A DNA stretch of 47,751 bases. Origin: CAYXXN01 sp964469055 (lineage in GTDB: Bacteria > Acidobacteriota > Thermoanaerobaculia > Multivoradales > JAHEKO01). Positions 31,746 to 39,415 of this stretch are shown piece after piece. The translations under genes were made by a program, and so were the position numbers. Under the pieces are notes generated by a model. The model was not told the origin of the DNA. It saw only the letters and a program-made list of their open reading frames with translations, and made no database searches. Position 1 is the first letter of the stretch. The number at the start of each line of letters is the position of its first letter. Where the stretch lies: positions 1 to 47,751 of the forward strand of contig CAYXXN010000002.1 of the NCBI GenBank assembly GCA_964469055.1, given 5' to 3'.

Positions 31746-32345
31746 ATGGAACCGGCCGATCGCCGTGGGCCGCCGGCGATCCACGACCTCGACGACCGGC
31801 AGCTCGTGGCGGCGCTGGCAGAGCGGCGGCCGGAGGCCCTGGGCGAGCTGTACGACCGCCACGCCCCGATGCTGCTGGCCCTGGGGACGCGCATCCTCGG
31901 GCGGCGCGAGGACGCCGAGGAGGTGCTGCAGGAGACCCTGCTCCAGGTCTGGAACCAGGCTGGCCGCTACGTCGCGGAGCGCTCGTCGGTCTCCACCTGG
32001 TTGGTTCTCATCGCCCGCAGCCGGGCCATCGATCGGCTGCGCACCCGGCGGGTCGTCGAGCGCACCACCGAGGCGGCCCATCGCGAAGAAGGCGCGCTCC
32101 ATGCATCCCCGGCCGGGCCGACCGCCGTACTGGAGAGCGAGCGCGGGGATCGGCTGCGGCGAGAGCTCGCGGCGCTGCCGGCGGAGCAACGCGAGGTGCT
32201 GGAGAAGGCGTTCTTCACCGGCTGGACGCAACGCGAGATCGCCGAGCGCACCGGCGTTCCCCTGGGCACAGTCAAGACCCGCACCCTGCTCGCCATGAAG
32301 AAGCTGCGCGCCGCCCTGGCCGACGACCTCGAGGAGCTGTTGTGA
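31746..32345 (+). CDS. ECF RNA polymerase sigma factor
   Basis: A 199-residue group 4 sigma factor. Region 2 spans about residues 25-95 (LYDRHAPMLLALGTRILGR, then DAEEVLQETLLQVW), and region 4 spans about 140-190 (LPAEQREVLEKAFFTGWTQ, then PLGTVKTRTLLAMKKLR), which is the helix-turn-helix. It resembles the SigK/ECF19-like group that pairs with RskA-type anti-sigma factors. The next gene overlaps by GTGA. The TATCGT box may bind a different sigma factor, or this gene may regulate itself. Confidence 0.93.
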   Translation: MEPADRRGPPAIHDLDDRQLVAALAERRPEALGELYDRHAPMLLALGTRILGRREDAEEVLQETLLQVWNQAGRYVAERSSVSTWLVLIARSRAIDRLRTRRVVERTTEAAHREEGALHASPAGPTAVLESERGDRLRRELAALPAEQREVLEKAFFTGWTQREIAERTGVPLGTVKTRTLLAMKKLRAALADDLEELL

Positions 32346-33157
32346 ACCCCACCCTCTCACCGGACCAGGATGCCCTGGTGGCGGGAGTCCTCGACGAGCT
32401 CGTCGGCGCCGAGCGGGAGGCGATCGATCGCTGGAGCGAGCTCGACGCCGGAGAGCGTCGGCGCATCGAGCGTCTCGACCTCGAGGTTCTCGGCTCGTTG
32501 GCGCGGGCGCTGCCGCCCGCGTTCCCGCGCCTCGAGGCGCGCGCGGCGCTGCTCGCGGCCGCCGCCGACGAAGGCGCGTCGCCGCGGCGCAGGGTGGCGC
32601 CGCAGGCCGACTCGCGCTGGTGGCTACCGCTCGCCGCCGCCCTAGCCGCGCTGGCGCTCGGTGCGGCCGGCTTCCTCTGGGCGCGTCTGCAGGACCAGCG
32701 CGAGACGCTGTTGGCACTCCAAGCCGAGGTCGGAGAGCTGCGCACCCAGACGACGCGGCTCGCGGCCCGCGAGCGGGACGCCCGCGAGCAGCTGGCGCTC
32801 GTGGGCTCCCCCGGTGTCGCGGTCTGCCCCCTGCGGCAGCGCGCGGCCTCGCCGCTCGGCGGCGCGCCCTTCGGGGTGCTCTACGTGGGGGCGGATCACC
32901 AGCACTGGTACCTGGCCCTCCACGGTCTGCTGCCCTGCCCCGAGGGCCGCGTCTACCAGGTGTGGTTCGTCGCTCCGGAGGGGACGGTGAGCGCCGGCAC
33001 GTTCCGCCCCGAGGCGGGCGCCGCCGTCGAGCTCTCCTCCGCCACGATGCCCGAGGGCACGCGCGCCGTGCGCGTCACGCTCGAGGCGCCGGGCGGCGCG
33101 CCCGCGCCGAGCGGCCCCGAGATTCTGTTCGGCGACCAGCCGATCCAGCTGCTGTAG
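32342..33157 (+). CDS. Anti-sigma factor, RskA-like
   Basis: A 271-residue single-pass membrane protein that probably holds the ECF sigma factor inactive. The N-terminal cytoplasmic part (about residues 1-90) is helical and lacks the zinc HxxxCxxC motif. The helix is WWLPLAAALAALALGAAG, followed by a coiled coil, and the outer part is an RskA C-terminal domain (GRVYQVWFVAPEGTVSAGTF). The GTG start overlaps the sigma stop, so the pair is made in balance. Confidence 0.88.
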   Translation: MNPTLSPDQDALVAGVLDELVGAEREAIDRWSELDAGERRRIERLDLEVLGSLARALPPAFPRLEARAALLAAAADEGASPRRRVAPQADSRWWLPLAAALAALALGAAGFLWARLQDQRETLLALQAEVGELRTQTTRLAARERDAREQLALVGSPGVAVCPLRQRAASPLGGAPFGVLYVGADHQHWYLALHGLLPCPEGRVYQVWFVAPEGTVSAGTFRPEAGAAVELSSATMPEGTRAVRVTLEAPGGAPAPSGPEILFGDQPIQLL

Positions 33158-33159
33158 CT

Positions 33160-33885
33160 TCAGTCGCGCGGCGGCCGCGACGGCCGCAGCTCCAGGCGGC
33201 TGGGAATGGCCCGGTCGGGGTAGCGCAGGACGTCGAGGACGGCCCGCGCGACGTCCTCGGCGTGGAGCTTCCAGTCGGAGCGCGGGCGACGGCCCGCCGC
33301 GCGGAAGTCGGTGTCGACGCTGCCCGGCAGGATGGCGACCACGCGCACGCCGTGGGGACGCAGGTCGAGCATCGCCGCCTCCGAGAGGCCCAAGAGACCG
33401 AACTTGCTGGCGTTGTAGGCGGCGCCTCCGGCGAAGGGGTTCTTGGCGGCGAGCGAGGCGATGTTGACGATCCAGCCCGAGCCTTGCTGCATCATCGGCG
33501 TGGCCGCCGCACGCATGGCGTAGAAGGCGCCCGAGAGATTGGTCTCCACGACCTCGCGCCAGGTCTCGCCGGTGAGGGAGTCGACGGGGCCGAAGTGCCC
33601 GATGCCGGCGTTGTTGACCAGGCAGTCGAGGCGACCCGCCTCGGCGATGACCCAGGCGACCAGCGCATCGACCTCCTCCTGCCGCCGCACGTCGGCAGGA
33701 CGGCCGGCGATCCTGCCCGGGTGTCGGGGAGCGAGCTCCAAGAGCGCCGCGTCGACCGATGCCGGCGAGCGGCTGCAGAAGAAGACCTGCCAGCTCTCGC
33801 CGAGCAGCCCCTCGACGACGGCCCGGCCAATGCCGCGGCTGCCGCCGGTGACGAGCGCGACGGAAGGCATCTCGGGACTCGACAT
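33160..33885 (-). CDS. Short-chain dehydrogenase/reductase
   Basis: A 241-residue NAD(P)-dependent oxidoreductase of the classical SDR family. TGGSRGIG (about residues 14-21) is the cofactor site, NNAG follows at about residue 90, and the catalytic Tyr and Lys are in AYNASKFG. An Arg after the first glycines favours NADP. The substrate is unknown. The gene is convergent with the anti-sigma factor; a TAGAGT box ends 6 nt before the ATG. Confidence 0.9.
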   Translation of the reverse strand: MSSPEMPSVALVTGGSRGIGRAVVEGLLGESWQVFFCSRSPASVDAALLELAPRHPGRIAGRPADVRRQEEVDALVAWVIAEAGRLDCLVNNAGIGHFGPVDSLTGETWREVVETNLSGAFYAMRAAATPMMQQGSGWIVNIASLAAKNPFAGGAAYNASKFGLLGLSEAAMLDLRPHGVRVVAILPGSVDTDFRAAGRRPRSDWKLHAEDVARAVLDVLRYPDRAIPSRLELRPSRPPRD

Positions 33886-33891
33886 GCTCCG

Positions 33892-33897
33892 ACTCTA
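33892..33897 (-). promoter_or_regulatory. Candidate -10 box (TAGAGT) for the SDR, leaderless
   Basis: TAGAGT on the minus strand ends 6 nt before the ATG at 33885 with no room for a ribosome site. An alternative ATG at 33870 also lacks one. Confidence 0.45.
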
Positions 33898-33968
33898 ACG
33901 GAGCCTCGAGGCATCGGTTATATTGACCGGGTCGGCTCGGCGCCGCGCCGGGCCAGGAGGCTTCGACG

Positions 33969-34661
33969 ATGTACTTCGACCCACTCTACCTGCTGATCGC
34001 GCTGCCGGCGCTGGCCCTCTCGCTGTGGGCGACCTTCATGACCCGGTCGGCATTCAAGAAATACTCCAAGGTTCGAGTCCTCTCCGGGCTGACCGGCGCC
34101 CAGGCGGCACAGCGCATGCTCGAGCGGGCCGGGATCTCCGACGTCAAGGTCGTGCCGACCCGCGGCATGCTCTCCGACCACTACAACCCGGTGAACAAGA
34201 CATTGGCGCTCTCGGAGCCGGTCTACGGCACGCCGTCGATCGCCGCCGTCGGAGTCGCTTGCCACGAGGCGGGACACGCCATCCAGCACGCCCGCGCCTA
34301 CCGGCCCCTGTGGCTCCGCTCGGCGCTGGTGCCGACGGTGAAGATCGGCTCGTCGGCGAGCTACCTCATCATCATGGCCGGCTTCCTGATGAGTAGCCAG
34401 AACCTGATCCTGCTCGGCGCCTTCGCCTTCAGCGCCGTCGTCCTCTTCCAGATCGTGACCCTGCCGGTCGAGTTCGACGCGACGGCCCGAGCCAAGAAGC
34501 TCGCCGTCGAGAACGGCATCGTGCTCGAGTCTGAGCGGGCCGGCATGGACAAGGTCCTGAACGCCGCCGCCCTGACCTACGTCGCCGCAGTGATCTCTTC
34601 GCTGCTGACGTTGCTCTATTACCTGTATCGGGCTGGTGTGTTCGGGGGCCGGCGGAGCTAG
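33969..34661 (+). CDS. Membrane zinc metallopeptidase, YugP family
   Basis: A 230-residue protein with an N-terminal helix, a domain containing the zinc motif CHEAGHAIQHA (about residues 97-107), and two or three more helices toward the end. The order and the ALSEPVYG segment ahead of the motif fit the YugP/Zn-dependent protease family. Its substrates are unknown. The ATG has a perfect AGGAGG site 8 nt upstream. A TATATT at 33919-33924 could be its -10 with a leader of about 40 nt. Confidence 0.9.
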   Translation: MYFDPLYLLIALPALALSLWATFMTRSAFKKYSKVRVLSGLTGAQAAQRMLERAGISDVKVVPTRGMLSDHYNPVNKTLALSEPVYGTPSIAAVGVACHEAGHAIQHARAYRPLWLRSALVPTVKIGSSASYLIIMAGFLMSSQNLILLGAFAFSAVVLFQIVTLPVEFDATARAKKLAVENGIVLESERAGMDKVLNAAALTYVAAVISSLLTLLYYLYRAGVFGGRRS

Positions 34662-36013
34662 ACCGGCTCGCCCAGGATCGCTACCAGCTCGGCTCGCCGC
34701 CGTTCGAGCAGTTCGGCGTTGTTGGCCTCGAGCACCAGCCGCAGCAGCGGCTCGGTGTTCGAGGGTCGCACGTTGAACCACCAGTCGGGGTACTGGACGG
34801 TGACCCCGTCCAGGTAGTCGACCGCGCCGTCGGCGTAGCGACGGGCGAGGGCTTCGATCATGCCCTGCTTGTCGTCGACCTCGAAGTTGGTCTCCGGCAG
34901 CTTGGCGTAGCGCTCGAGCGGGCGCACCAGCTCGGAGAGCGGCCGGCCGCTCGCGCGCAGGAGGTTGATGATCTCGACGACCGCCATTAGGGCGCAGTCG
35001 GCGAAGTAGTTGTCGCGGAAGTAGTAGTGGCCGGCGAGCTCGCCGCCGAAGATGCCGTCGCGGTCGCGCAGCGTCGCCTTGATGAAGGAGTGGCCAACCC
35101 GCTCGCGCACCGGCACGCCGCCCCGCTCGGCGATGTATTCCGCCACGGCCCGCGACGAGCGCAGATCGTAGATCACGGCGCGGCCGGGCTGACGGGCCAG
35201 GAGCTCGCCGGCGATGAGGGCGGTCGCGAGGTCGCTGCCGATGGGCTCACCACGCTCGTCGATGAAGGCGGCGCGGTCGGCGTCGCCGTCGAAGGCGACG
35301 CCGAGATCGGCGCCCGTCTCGCGCACCTTGGCGGAAGCGGCCGCCAGGTTCTCGAGCTTCAAGGGGTTGGCCTCGTGGTTGGGGAACCGTCCATCGAGCT
35401 CGAAGTAGAGGGGGAAGAGGTCGACGCCGGCTTGCCGCAGCAGCGGCGCGTAGATCGTGCCCATGCCGTTGCCGGCGTCGGCCACGATCGCGAGGCGGCG
35501 TCCTCCGGCGCGGGGATGGAGGTGTGAGAGCACGTGCTCGCCGTAGGCGGCGAAGACCTGGGCTGTGGAACGACGTCCGGGTCGCGCCGCCCTCGGCAGG
35601 TCACCCTCGGCGAGCGCGCGCTCGAGCCGCGGGATCCCCGAGTTGCCGGACACCGGCCGTGCTTCGTGGCGGGACAGCTTGAAGCCGTTGTAGCGCTCGG
35701 GGTTGTGGCTGGCCGTGACCTGGATGCCGCCGGCCGCGCCGAGGTGGCCGACGGCGAAGTAGTTCATCGGTGTCGTCGCCAGGCCGATGTCGACGACGTC
35801 GAGCCCCGAGGCGAGGAGACCCTCGACCAGCGCGGCTTGCAGAGGCGCGCTGTGCGAGCGCATGTCGCGGGAGACGACGACGGCGTTGCCACGCGCTCGG
35901 TCCGAGGCGTCGAGCAGGTGCTGGAAGGCGAGGCCGATCCTCGCCGCCACGGCCTCGTCGATCTCGCCGGGGTAGAGGCCCCGCACGTCGTAGGCCTTGA
36001 AGATGCCCGCCAT
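34658..36013 (-). CDS. Phosphomannomutase/phosphoglucomutase
   Basis: A 451-residue alpha-D-phosphohexomutase that interconverts the 1- and 6-phosphates of mannose or glucose. The phosphoserine loop is VTASHNPERYNGFK, the Mg site is VAFDGDADR, and the C-terminal phosphate-binding loop is RPSNTEPLLRL. The start KAYDVRGLYPGEID is typical of the dual-specific AlgC-like enzymes. It lies 33 nt downstream of the alpha/beta hydrolase gene and is probably cotranscribed, and its stop overlaps the convergent peptidase gene. Confidence 0.94.
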   Translation of the reverse strand: MAGIFKAYDVRGLYPGEIDEAVAARIGLAFQHLLDASDRARGNAVVVSRDMRSHSAPLQAALVEGLLASGLDVVDIGLATTPMNYFAVGHLGAAGGIQVTASHNPERYNGFKLSRHEARPVSGNSGIPRLERALAEGDLPRAARPGRRSTAQVFAAYGEHVLSHLHPRAGGRRLAIVADAGNGMGTIYAPLLRQAGVDLFPLYFELDGRFPNHEANPLKLENLAAASAKVRETGADLGVAFDGDADRAAFIDERGEPIGSDLATALIAGELLARQPGRAVIYDLRSSRAVAEYIAERGGVPVRERVGHSFIKATLRDRDGIFGGELAGHYYFRDNYFADCALMAVVEIINLLRASGRPLSELVRPLERYAKLPETNFEVDDKQGMIEALARRYADGAVDYLDGVTVQYPDWWFNVRPSNTEPLLRLVLEANNAELLERRRAELVAILGEPV

Positions 36014-36046
36014 CGCTACGTCGCGTCTCGAGCCGGCCGCGGACGG

Positions 36047-37066
36047 CTACTTGCTGTCGGCGCGCGCGCCGGCCCCCTCGGCGACACCGTCCAGCCAGCG
36101 TCCCAGACGCGACGCGAACGCCGCCGGCTCCTCGAGGTGGGGCAGGTTGGCGCTCGCCTCGAAGACCTCGAGCCGCGCGCGCGGCGCCCGATGCAGCCAC
36201 AAGTCGGCGGACTCGATCGGCGGGTGGGTGGCGGCGCGGCCCCAGGCGAGCCAGAGCGGCGTCGCCAGCCGCGACAGGGCTTCGCTTGCGGCATGGTTGG
36301 AGTAGCCTGCCAGCAGGGCAGCGAGCGCCGCGTGGGTACCGCGCTGGTGGCTCGAGCGGTAGTGGTGGTCGAGCTGCGCCGGATCGGCGTTGTCGGCGAC
36401 GGCGAGGTCGCGCCGCTGATACTGGGCGAGGGCCCCCCGGCTGGTGTAGAGGTTGAGCGCCGAGGTGCCGAGCACGGGAAAGCGCAGCGCCCAGTGGACC
36501 AGCGCGTCCCTCAAGTCGGGCTCGTCGGCGTGGAGGTCGATGCCCGCCGGGGTAACGAGTGCCAGGGCCGACAGCAGGTCGGGCCGATCGACGGTCACCT
36601 GCAGCGCGTAGGTCGCTGGCAGGCCCGCCGCCACGAGCGTCGAGCGCTCGCCGATCACGTCCTCGAGCAGGTCGACGAGCAGCCGGATGTAGAGCTCGCC
36701 GTCGTAGTGGAGGGCCGGCTTGTCCGAGCGGCCCCAGCCCAAGAGGTCCACGGCTACGACCCGGTGGTCGCTGGCCAACCGCTCGGCGGCGGCTCGCCAC
36801 TCCTCGCTGTCGTGGCCGGGGCCGAGAGAGTGGACCAGCAGGAGCGGCCGCCCTTCGCCGAAGTCTTGGTAGGCCACCTCGCCGTGACGCCAGACGTAGC
36901 GCCGGCCGCGGCCCCAGGAGGCCGGCGGGAGCGGCCGCACCCGGCGGGCGATCAAGGCATTGGCAAGGGCGGGTAGCCCGACCGCCGCTCCGCCCAGCAG
37001 CAGGCCTCGCGCCAGCCGGCGGCGGCGGCGGCGTTTCTGCTCCTCGCCCGAGGTCAGGGCCGTCAT
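36047..37066 (-). CDS. Alpha/beta hydrolase-fold protein, nucleophile apparently missing
   Basis: A 339-residue protein with an Arg-rich N-terminus and a hydrophobic anchor (about residues 22-40), then an alpha/beta hydrolase domain: LLLVHSLGPG (oxyanion region), VVAVDLLGWGRSDKP, and NLPHLEEP with the usual histidine. At the nucleophile elbow, where GxSxG is expected, it reads LVAAGLPATYAL, so the serine seems replaced by Gly. The active site may therefore be dead or changed. A TATTGT box lies 9 nt before the ATG. Confidence 0.8.
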   Translation of the reverse strand: MTALTSGEEQKRRRRRRLARGLLLGGAAVGLPALANALIARRVRPLPPASWGRGRRYVWRHGEVAYQDFGEGRPLLLVHSLGPGHDSEEWRAAAERLASDHRVVAVDLLGWGRSDKPALHYDGELYIRLLVDLLEDVIGERSTLVAAGLPATYALQVTVDRPDLLSALALVTPAGIDLHADEPDLRDALVHWALRFPVLGTSALNLYTSRGALAQYQRRDLAVADNADPAQLDHHYRSSHQRGTHAALAALLAGYSNHAASEALSRLATPLWLAWGRAATHPPIESADLWLHRAPRARLEVFEASANLPHLEEPAAFASRLGRWLDGVAEGAGARADSK

Positions 37067-37075
37067 GGGGGCGCA

Positions 37076-37081
37076 ACAATA
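37076..37081 (-). promoter_or_regulatory. Candidate -10 box (TATTGT) for the hydrolase, leaderless
   Basis: TATTGT on the minus strand ends 9 nt before the ATG at 37066; no ribosome site lies between. The divergent rlmH box is 29 nt away. Confidence 0.45.
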
Positions 37082-37110
37082 ACAGGGCGGAGCGGCGGCG
37101 GGCCGGCGCA

Positions 37111-37116
37111 TAGAAT
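37111..37116 (+). promoter_or_regulatory. Candidate -10 box (TAGAAT) for rlmH, leaderless
   Basis: TAGAAT ends 9 nt before the ATG at 37126 and only a C-rich stretch lies between, so a ribosome site is absent. Confidence 0.5.
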
Positions 37117-37125
37117 GCCGCCCCC

Positions 37126-37602
37126 ATGGCTCGCGAGCTCGTCGTCGCCTGGGTCGGCCGGCATCGGCGCGACGACTGGGAGCGGCTGTGCGCGCCGTAC
37201 CGCGAGCGGATCGGCCGTCACCTCGCCGTGCGGGAGGTCGCCGTGCTCGAGCGCGCCCGCGGTGGCGCCCGCGAGCGGGCCGCGCGCGAGGGCGTCGCCC
37301 TGTTGGCGGCCCTGCCCGACGCGTGCTGGCTGGTCGCCCTCGATCGCCGCGGCCGGGCACTCTCGTCGGAGGAGCTGGCCCGTTGGCTCGCCAACCTGAT
37401 CGAACGCTGGCCGCACTCGATCGTCTTCGCGATCGGCTCGGACATCGGTCTCGGCCCCGCGATCCTGGAGGCGGCCCGGGAGCGACTCTCGCTGGGGCCT
37501 CTGACGCTGCCGCACGAACTGACCCGGCTGGTGCTCTACGAGCAGTTGGTTCGCGCCCTATCCATCAGTGCGGGAATGAAGTACCATCGCGGGCCGTTGT
37601 AA
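37126..37602 (+). CDS. rlmH: 23S rRNA pseudouridine-1915 N3-methyltransferase RlmH
   Basis: A 158-residue SPOUT methyltransferase that modifies helix 69 of 23S rRNA. The knot region is FAIGSDIGLGPAIL, and the C-terminal signature is LSLGPLTLPHELTRLVLYEQ ending in MKYHRGPL. Length is normal for the family. It opens a six- or seven-gene housekeeping run and is preceded by a TAGAAT box close to the ATG. Confidence 0.94.
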   Translation: MARELVVAWVGRHRRDDWERLCAPYRERIGRHLAVREVAVLERARGGARERAAREGVALLAALPDACWLVALDRRGRALSSEELARWLANLIERWPHSIVFAIGSDIGLGPAILEAARERLSLGPLTLPHELTRLVLYEQLVRALSISAGMKYHRGPL

Positions 37603-37629
37603 GCGCCCCGGGAAGAGGAGCCGAGCATC

Positions 37630-38022
37630 GTGCCACGGTCCGACGCGCGGAAAGCCACCAAGAAGCGGGACCCGCAGGAGAAGCTGCGCGAGCTGTTGCT
37701 CGCGCATCGGCAGGAGATCCTGAATCTCTACGAGCGCGACCTGCGTGCCGGCCAGGAAGCGGGCGACGAGAGCGCCGACGACATCGTCGATCGCGCCAAC
37801 AGCGCCTACAGCCGCGAGTTCCTGTTCTCCCTGACCGGCGGCGAGCGCGACCTGCTCCAAGAGATCGAGGGGGCGTTGGTGAAGCTGGACCAGGGCAGCT
37901 ACGGCACCTGCGAGTCGTGCGGCAACGGGATCGGCGCGGCGCGGTTGCAGGCTCTGCCGTGGGCCCGCTACTGTATCGACTGCCAAGAAAAGGTCGAGCA
38001 GGGCTTGGGCCCCGAAGACTGA
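37630..38022 (+). CDS. TraR/DksA family zinc-finger protein
   Basis: A 130-residue protein with a basic N-terminus, two long helices (coiled coil, about residues 15-85) and a C-terminal zinc finger with CESC and CIDC (about residues 97-118). DksA-type proteins bind the RNA polymerase secondary channel; the family also includes short proteins of unclear role. The acidic tip (DESADDIVDRA) is present. It begins at GTG with a GAGGAG site, 27 nt after rlmH. Confidence 0.9.
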   Translation: MPRSDARKATKKRDPQEKLRELLLAHRQEILNLYERDLRAGQEAGDESADDIVDRANSAYSREFLFSLTGGERDLLQEIEGALVKLDQGSYGTCESCGNGIGAARLQALPWARYCIDCQEKVEQGLGPED

Positions 38023-38029
38023 AGCGCCC

Positions 38030-39415
38030 ATGAAAGTCCGGACGTTCGCCGCCATCTTGTTCGCGCTGGCGGCCGTCGTCGCGGTTTCCTACTTCAGCAC
38101 GCAGAACTCCGAGTTGCTCGCGCGACCGTTCGCGCTCGGATCCGCGGCCTCGGTCCCGCTCTATGCGGCGCTCATCTGCGTCTTCCTCGCGGGTTTTCTC
38201 CCGGCCGTCTCCGTCCTCCTCGTCCAGAACCTGCGCCGTGAGCTCGCGGCGCGGCGCGAGCGCCGTCGCGAACGGGAGGCGCAGAGCTTGCGCGGCAGCT
38301 TCCGGCGGGCCGTCGACCTGCAGGTGGACGGTCAGTGGGCACGGGCCGCCGCCGAGCTCGAGGCCGTGCAGGCCGAGCAGCCGGAGGATTTCGGCACCTT
38401 GCTGCGCTACGGCCAGGTGCTGCGCAGCCAAGGTCGCGTGGACGAGGCGCTCGAGGCGCATCGCCGCGCCTCGGTGCTGTACCCGCAGAGCACGGCGGTG
38501 CTCTACGAGCTGGCGCTCGACTACGCCGAGCGCGGCGAGCACGAGGTCGCCGAGCAGATCTGGGACCGCATCGGTCGCGATTTCCCGGGCATGGGCCTCG
38601 CGGTGCTGCGCCGGCGCCGGACCGAGGCCATCGAGAACGAGGACTGGGCAGCCGCGGCGCGGCTCGAGGAGCGCCTCGAGGCCCTGGAGGCCGAAGGCGG
38701 CGCGGCGCCCGACGTCGCCGAGCGCGCCCTGCGGCGCGGTCTGCGCTACGAGTCGGCCGTGGCCCTGCTCGACGCCGGGCGGGTGGTCGAGGCGAGGGCC
38801 GTGTGCGACGACCTGCTGGCGGCGGATCCCGCGTTTCGCCCCGCCTTGTTGTTGCTCGGTGAGGCGGCCCTGGTGGACGGTGACGAGGCGCAGGCCGTGG
38901 CGCTGTGGCGCCAAGGCTTCGCGGCCACCGGCAGCCCCGTGTTCCTGCAGCGGGTGGAGGACCATTGGCTCGAGCGCGAGGATCCGTTGAGCGCTATCGA
39001 GACCCTGCACGAGGTGATCGGACGAGCCGCGGACGACCTGCTGCCGCGCTATCTCCTCGGCCGCCTCTACACACGGCTCGAGATGCACGACGAGGCGCTG
39101 CGGGTGCTCGCCGATCTCGACGAGAGCATCGGCGACTCGCCAACCTACTGGCGACTCCTCGGCCGGCTGCACGAGCGGCGCGGCGAGATGGGGCGGGCCG
39201 TGGCCGCCCTCTTCGCCGGCCTGCGGGCGAGCGGCACGGCGGCTGCAGAGTGGGTGTGCGCGCTGTGCGAAGTGCGCAGCGACCATTGGGTCGACCGCTG
39301 CCAGCTCTGCGGGGAGTGGGGAACGGTGGATCTCGACTTCCCGGTCGAGGAGACGAGCGGCCCGGCCCTCGCTCGGCTGCAGCCGGTGCGGGACGCGGAG
39401 GGGGAGCCTCTCTGA
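38030..39415 (+). CDS. LapA-LapB fusion (envelope assembly TPR protein)
   Basis: A 461-residue protein that joins two proteins encoded by separate neighbouring genes in E. coli. The first 70 residues are LapA-like: two membrane helices with STQNSELLARPFAL between them. The remainder is LapB (YciM)-like: about nine TPRs (residues 85-385) and a C-terminal rubredoxin-type zinc site, CALC and CQLC (about residues 409-426) ending in GEWGTV. LapB controls LpxC stability and hence lipopolysaccharide amount in Proteobacteria. The start is 7 nt after the dksA-like gene. Confidence 0.85.
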   Translation: MKVRTFAAILFALAAVVAVSYFSTQNSELLARPFALGSAASVPLYAALICVFLAGFLPAVSVLLVQNLRRELAARRERRREREAQSLRGSFRRAVDLQVDGQWARAAAELEAVQAEQPEDFGTLLRYGQVLRSQGRVDEALEAHRRASVLYPQSTAVLYELALDYAERGEHEVAEQIWDRIGRDFPGMGLAVLRRRRTEAIENEDWAAAARLEERLEALEAEGGAAPDVAERALRRGLRYESAVALLDAGRVVEARAVCDDLLAADPAFRPALLLLGEAALVDGDEAQAVALWRQGFAATGSPVFLQRVEDHWLEREDPLSAIETLHEVIGRAADDLLPRYLLGRLYTRLEMHDEALRVLADLDESIGDSPTYWRLLGRLHERRGEMGRAVAALFAGLRASGTAAAEWVCALCEVRSDHWVDRCQLCGEWGTVDLDFPVEETSGPALARLQPVRDAEGEPL

